Of a DNA stretch of 64,000 nucleotides, positions 59,470-64,000 are shown piece by piece. The DNA comes from Mya arenaria (taxonomy: Eukaryota > Mollusca > Bivalvia > Myida > Myidae). The stretch lies in assembly GCF_026914265.1 (NCBI RefSeq), contig NC_069135.1, positions 38,955,946 to 39,019,945 on the forward strand, given 5' to 3'. The notes beneath the pieces are model-generated. The model saw only the letters and a list, made by a program, of their open reading frames with translations. It was not told the origin of the DNA and made no database searches. Positions within the stretch are counted from its first letter, which is position 1. Each line of letters starts with the position of its first letter. Made by a program: the position numbers and the translations under genes.

Positions 59470-60240
59470 TTTAAAGCTGCACTCTCACAGATTAACTGTT
59501 TTTACAACTTTTGTATTTTTTGTCTTGGAATGACCTATTTTTTGCTAAAATATCTGCAAACCAGTGATATAAGACTACTGACAAAATATTAGATTGCAGA
59601 CTTCCATATTTCAGGTCGAAAACAAAGGTTTTATGGCTTAAAGCGTTACTAACGGTTTAAGAAAAATGCATAAAACATTTTGAACTTTAATATAAACATT
59701 TTCTGACAAATTTATTGTCAGCAATCTTATATGAATGGTTAACATGCATTTTCACATAAATTGGCCCGTTCCAAGACAAAAAATAAATAAAGTAGTCAAA
59801 ACATTCAATCTGTAAGAGTGCTGCACTCTCAGTCACAGATTGAAGGTTTTGACAATTTCTTTTACTTTTTGGCTGGGAATAAGCTAATGAAAAGCAGTAT
59901 GAAAACTGATGAAATAAGACTGCTGACAAAAGATAAGATCATGTTGTTTATATTTACATTTGTAACTATTGGTTTTATGGTTAAAAGCATTACTAACGCT
60001 TTACTAATAATGAGATTTTTGGCACAGAACATCATCTTTTGACCGTATTAAAATAAGAAAACAGCGTTCCAAAATTTTCAGTTGTCTTTTTTGACTGAAT
60101 TAATATAAGAAAGCAGCGATCCCCTTTTTCCAGTTGTCTGTTATGTCCAGTGTTCAGAAATTCGCATAAAATAATTCATTACAAGACCAAGAAATAAAAA
60201 AAGAGTTGGTAAAACAGACAATCTGTGAGAGTGTAGCATA
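59470..60240. mobile_element. Two tandem copies of palindromic MITE family A
   Basis: First copy 59470-59820 (TTTAAAGCTGCACTCTCACA to AATCTGTAAGAGTG). Second copy about 59820-60240 (GTGCTGCACTCTCAGTCACA to CAATCTGTGAGAGTGTAGC), with a small internal duplication around 60035-60130 ('taaaataagaaaacagcgttcc' and 'taatataagaaagcagcgatcc'). Both have the TACTAACG central motif and GTCTTGGAA arms. The open frames inside are artefacts. Confidence 0.75.
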
Positions 60241-60779
60241 AACATATGATATGCATTATCAGCCAAGTGCAGACCTACTCACATCCTGGCTACACAACCA
60301 ACTTACATTCATCAGCTTTACTGATTCGAACCAGGCACATTTATATTGGTAGACTAGCATTTTACCATTCTGTGCTGGCCAGTAAAGTTCTCATTTGAAT
60401 TAGAATTCAAAATGTATATACCTTTGTTCATTTTTTTTGCCAACTCTGTTTCAACTGAACTTCCTAAATGAATGAGAAGTTTCAAAAAATAATTACAATA
60501 TCTCAGTGCATACCTGCATTTATGTGTTTCTTGTGCAATCTGTCAGCTTTAGTAGGCTCAGGTTTCATTTTGTCCACCTCAATACTTGTAATCTTCTAGT
60601 CTGATGTACTGCCATCCAATTTTTAAGTCAGGTCAGGCAGCCATTTCAGCTTTGTTCCAGTTGATTGTATCAGATGATGTTAACAATACTAGCCTTGTAT
60701 CCAGGCACTTCTCAATCTGAAAGTTTACAAAAGAACATGGCCTGTAATATTTAATAAAAAAAATCATAATTGTTTACTC

Positions 60780-60910
60780 CTGGATGATGGGTTCTAGAGT
60801 AAACCTTTGAGAAAAGATGCTACTGGTATGGTGGTTGAACCCACGACCATGTGAACACTTGCATGGAAATCTGTCAAACTGAGCTAACTGGGTATCTGAT
60901 TTTTAGGCAG
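60780..60910 (-). mobile_element. tRNA-derived SINE
   Basis: The minus strand reads CCCAGTTAGCTCAGTTTGAC (A box TAGCTCAGTTTG) and, about 35 bp later, GGTCGTGGGTTCAACC (B box GGGTTCAACC). This is close to a tRNA head. The body ends within AT-rich sequence. 60240-60780 has no recognised feature. Confidence 0.6.
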
Positions 60911-61009
60911 CTCCCAGCTTGGCTCTACAATTGACAGGTGCATTATACATCATAGAGACAATAAATCAAACACTTGAAGCACTAGTCCAAATAATAGTAA
61001 CTTAACTGA

Positions 61010-61505
61010 TTTTTTTACAAATTTTGAAATGGCATATCCTTCACATACAATTTTTTTGTACCAAAAGTGGGTAGCTATTCCGATTGGGATTCCGGGTCAG
61101 ATAATTATATATATCTAAAATAGGAGTTATGTACACAAAAAATAAAAGCTGACGAACTATTATGAGTTTGATGAGTGTTTTTCTTCATTTCATACTGTCA
61201 AAACATAATGATATAAACTGTTATACATGAAGATCACCTGCAAGGCTGCGGTGCATAGATTTACATAGATGTAAAATGTTTGTGTTTAAATGCATTAAAT
61301 GCTTGTTTTGTGAAAAAAATCTTTGCACTTACATGGTAATAACTAAAATACGAATATAAACCTTTAATATCTATTTCAAACATATAATACTTATCTAACT
61401 ACGATTTCAATATCTTTCAACCCCCACCCTGTTTTGCACAAACCCGATTAGACGTAAGGGATTGGAAGAATCCCATATAACACGTCTATTTTTTTAGACT
61501 ATTGA
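61010..61505. repeat. Local duplication, left copy
   Basis: Aligns with 61850-62590: 'aaaagtgggtagctattccgat', 'attatgagtttgatg', 'acctgcaaggctgc', 'gggattggaagaatcc' and 'taacacgtctat' occur in both in the same order. The right copy has an extra palindromic insert (62115-62345). Confidence 0.7.
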
Positions 61506-61631
61506 AGCATATATGTTCTTTTTTGATGGTTGAGACGTTTCAGGTCAAACAACAATTAAAAATGCGAAATAATTTTAGTGAATAATCAACTCTAAATTGA
61601 AAGTAACATGAAGATGTTGTAGTCAAGGATT

Positions 61632-61634
<3 letters not shown>

Positions 61635-61720
<86 letters not shown>
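61635..61720. repeat. (TA)n microsatellite
   Basis: Uninterrupted AT dinucleotide run of about 43 units, next to the inverted repeat at 61731. Confidence 0.95.
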
Positions 61721-61723
<3 letters not shown>

Positions 61724-61730
61724 TTTTTTT

Positions 61731-61838
61731 ATCGTAAAAAGAGTCCGTCAACGTACAAATATTTAGACTAAGAGATGTAGATCAGCTAGATGTACCTTCT
61801 AGTCCAAATAATTGTACGTTGACAGTTTTTTTTACGAT
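61731..61838. repeat. Inverted repeat with arms of about 38 bp
   Basis: Left arm ATCGTAAAAAGAGTCCGTCA then ACGTACAAATATTTAGACT; right arm AGTCCAAATAATTGTACGTT then GACAGTTTTTTTTACGAT. About 31 bp of loop. Probably a short palindromic MITE inserted next to the TA run. Confidence 0.7.
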
Positions 61839-61849
61839 TTTTGATACAG

Positions 61850-62590
61850 GAAATCCTTCACGTACAAATTGTTTTGTACGAAAAGTGGGTAGTTATTCCG
61901 ATCAGGATTCCGGGTTAAAGCATATTGCATAGATCTATAACATATCATAAAAACAAGAAATATTACCAGATAATGTTATTTTATATAAATTCTGTAACCA
62001 AAAAGTAATATCAAGCAAATAATTATGAGTTTGATGGTTTTTTCTTCATTTCATTCTGTCAAAACATAACAATCTATACATGAAGGGCACCTGCAAGGCT
62101 GCAGTTCACAATTTTACAACAATCGGAACATTTCGGCCATCAATTGTAACAACTCGCCATCTTCGGTAAGCTTTGAGAAAGTCAATCCCTGTTGGATACT
62201 GGCTGAGATGTTCAGATTGTTCGGCCAAGGCCGAGTTGTTACGATTGTATTATCTCGAAGCTTGTCGGAGGTGGCCGAATTATTACGATTGGGTCAAGTT
62301 GTTCCACTTGGCATAATTGTTGTCTGTGTCAGTCAACTTTCCTTTTAATGAAAAGGTGAATAATGTGTTTTAATGCATTAAATGCTTGTTTTTTTGCAAA
62401 ATAGCTTTGCACTTCCATGGTAAAATATGAATATAAATCTTTACTTTATTATCCATTTCAACCATAAAATACTTCACATAATACAATTTCAATATTTTTC
62501 AAACACCCCCGCTTTTTGCACAAAACCGTTTAGACGTTAGGGATTGGAAGAATCCCGTATAACAAGTCTATTATTTCAGACTAATGTACA
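61850..62590. repeat. Local duplication, right copy
   Basis: Homologue of 61010-61505 with one large insert. Shares CGTACAAATTGTTTTGTACG, 'aaaagtgggtagttattccgat', 'aggctgcagttcaca' and 'gggattggaagaatcccgtataac'. Confidence 0.7.
62115..62345. mobile_element. Palindromic insert with CAACTCGGCC/CTTCGG motifs
   Basis: Absent from the left duplicate (junction near 61256). 'caattgtaacaactcgccatcttcggtaagctt' reappears inverted as 'aagcttgtcggaggtggccgaattattacgattg'; CCAAGGCCGAGTTGTTACGA lies between. Related short motifs occur upstream of TRIM copy 2 (16.3-17.2 kb). Likely a non-autonomous element. Confidence 0.55.
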
Positions 62591-64000
62591 TGTACCTTCG
62601 TGTCCGAAATCGATCACTTCCTGGCAGCTCATTTCTGGATTGTCTCCATCTAAATTTAACATTTTTAGACGCATACATTGATGCCATTTTTGCTTCGATT
62701 GATGTTAAAGCAATAGCACTAAATACAGGTCGGTTATTTTGTAGAAGAACATGTTCGAAGTAACATTCAATTTCATTTCCGCATAATCGCCACCATTATT
62801 GTTTATGACTTTAAAAACTACACCCTATAGTCCAAAATAACAATAGGCATAACGTTGACACACTGTGATAGGTATAATCCAAATAATTTACTCAAACAAA
62901 TACAATAGTTCGATTGCTGCTGAAAAAATCATTTGAAACATAAAAGCTATTTCACAAAATATTACATGACATGAACTCTTTAACCGCGTATGATTTATTT
63001 CTTAATAGCTTTCATTCATAAAATAAGTTCTTTGCCGGGGTTTGCCAGGTCAGTCTTGAATGCCGGGATATGTGTGACGTCACACGGGGTGCAAACATGT
63101 GGTGTAGCTTACTATTGGATGTAGGGTAAAATGACTTTGTATTTAAATGCTATACTTTCATTATTTTTCATTATTTTGTTCAATAAAACTCACCAAATTG
63201 CAACGGTACAACTATACTAAGAGTAACACGCAATGTTTGTCATAAAAAAGGCAATAACGCGTTAAATACACATAAGCAGGTACTTGACGCCCCACATTCA
63301 CGTAAGTAGTTCTGTTGCTACGCAGGTGGTGTGTATTAATATATTCAAGTTCAATATGTCGTGTCAGGCGACTAGTCGCGTTTCTGAAATACCGCTCTCT
63401 AAAGACTGTCGGCTTGCAGCCGACAGTCTAAAAACCAAATACATGTGAACATTTCCAAGCAGATGAGATTTAACATGCTAACTAATACTCGAATACATTT
63501 TATAAAGTTCGAGAACATTTAATTCAGTACATAAGTTGTAAAATAGTTCCATCATTTTAAAATGGTTAGAAATCAAGTCGATTGAATGAGCCCAGAAAAA
63601 TCAAGGAAATAACAAATAGTGATCTCTAGCGACATAATTCAAAATCGGCACCTTACGGCCTTTAGTTCAATCCCTACATATGCGTCGCAAAAGTAATGTG
63701 ATGAGCTTTGTCTTGTATGGCGCAGTAATAACAATATATCATTAAACAAGGACTATATCAACATCGTAGACTTATTTTCCATTGTCAAAAGTCTATATAA
63801 TGAAACTGTCTTTGGAACAAAGCTATATTGTTTCCAATAAATTTTCCTATGAACTTATTAGCTAATAAGAAGCGTTCAAAAGGCTTTGTGATTATTTATT
63901 TTCTGTTCGTGAAGATAATCAGGCTTACCAACCAAAGCCAAATCAATGGTTCAACTGACCGACTGCTATGTTCTGAGGCACTTCGAAATCAGTTTCACCT
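62591..64000. other. Gene-free end of window with a perfect hairpin
   Basis: No supported gene. 63403-63429 is AGACTGTCGGCT, loop TGC, AGCCGACAGTCT: a perfect 12-bp-arm hairpin. 35 bp upstream lies the palindrome GCGACTAGTCGC (63368-63379). Otherwise AT-rich. Confidence 0.5.

Noticed and set aside
61635-61720. AT run as a possible replication origin or matrix site
   Set aside because: A pure dinucleotide microsatellite explains it; nothing else supports a special function.

Overview
The window looks like AT-rich nuclear DNA of an invertebrate animal, most likely a bivalve mollusc. The reasons are spliced genes with GT-AG introns, a tandem family of B-box/coiled-coil/NHL (TRIM-like) genes of the kind expanded in bivalves, tRNA-derived SINEs, Harbinger, mariner and hAT relics, LINE fragments, and a very high load of minisatellites and MITEs. 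The species is an inference only. No viral element, CRISPR array or bacterial-style operon was seen.

The backbone is a segmentally duplicated unit: one TRIM-like gene (B-box exon, then a coiled-coil plus beta-propeller exon), followed by a 45-bp minisatellite, a shared 3' flank, and arrays of 27-bp and 21-bp repeats. Copy 1 is at about 3.2-5.5 kb, copy 2 at 17.5-20.0 kb, copy 3 in pieces from 42.6 to 49.8 kb, and copy 4 at 53.5-54.9 kb. Every copy is damaged, each differently: a nonsense codon in the B-box exon (1), a 10-bp deletion (2), truncation plus transposon insertions (3), and loss of the B-box exon plus a nonsense codon and a 10-bp deletion (4). Copy 1 keeps a fully open coiled-coil/propeller exon.

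Between copies 1 and 2 lie a 21-bp, a 27-bp and a GC-rich 72-bp array (13.2-15.8 kb), then a tandemly duplicated promoter/first-exon region (16.6-17.5 kb). After copy 2 come a SINE, a 69-bp fold-back insertion with an 8-bp target duplication, and a long 27-bp array (23.45-24.76 kb). From 25 to 32 kb there is mostly non-coding DNA with a 77-bp array and a decayed mariner. At 33.0-35.5 kb sit three phase-matched exons of an unrecognised single-pass membrane protein; its last exon runs into a tandem array that repeats its own stop-codon region. A 63-bp array (38.7-40.2 kb) and a hAT fragment (40.4-40.6 kb) follow.

Copy 3 of the TRIM-like gene holds a nest of insertions: a short antisense LINE end, and a 5.1-kb Harbinger transposon that itself received a 5'-truncated LINE carrying a reverse transcriptase. 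The end of the window (56-64 kb) has no gene I can support; it holds nuclear-receptor-site-like repeats, palindromic MITEs, a SINE, a local duplication with an inverted repeat, and simple repeats.
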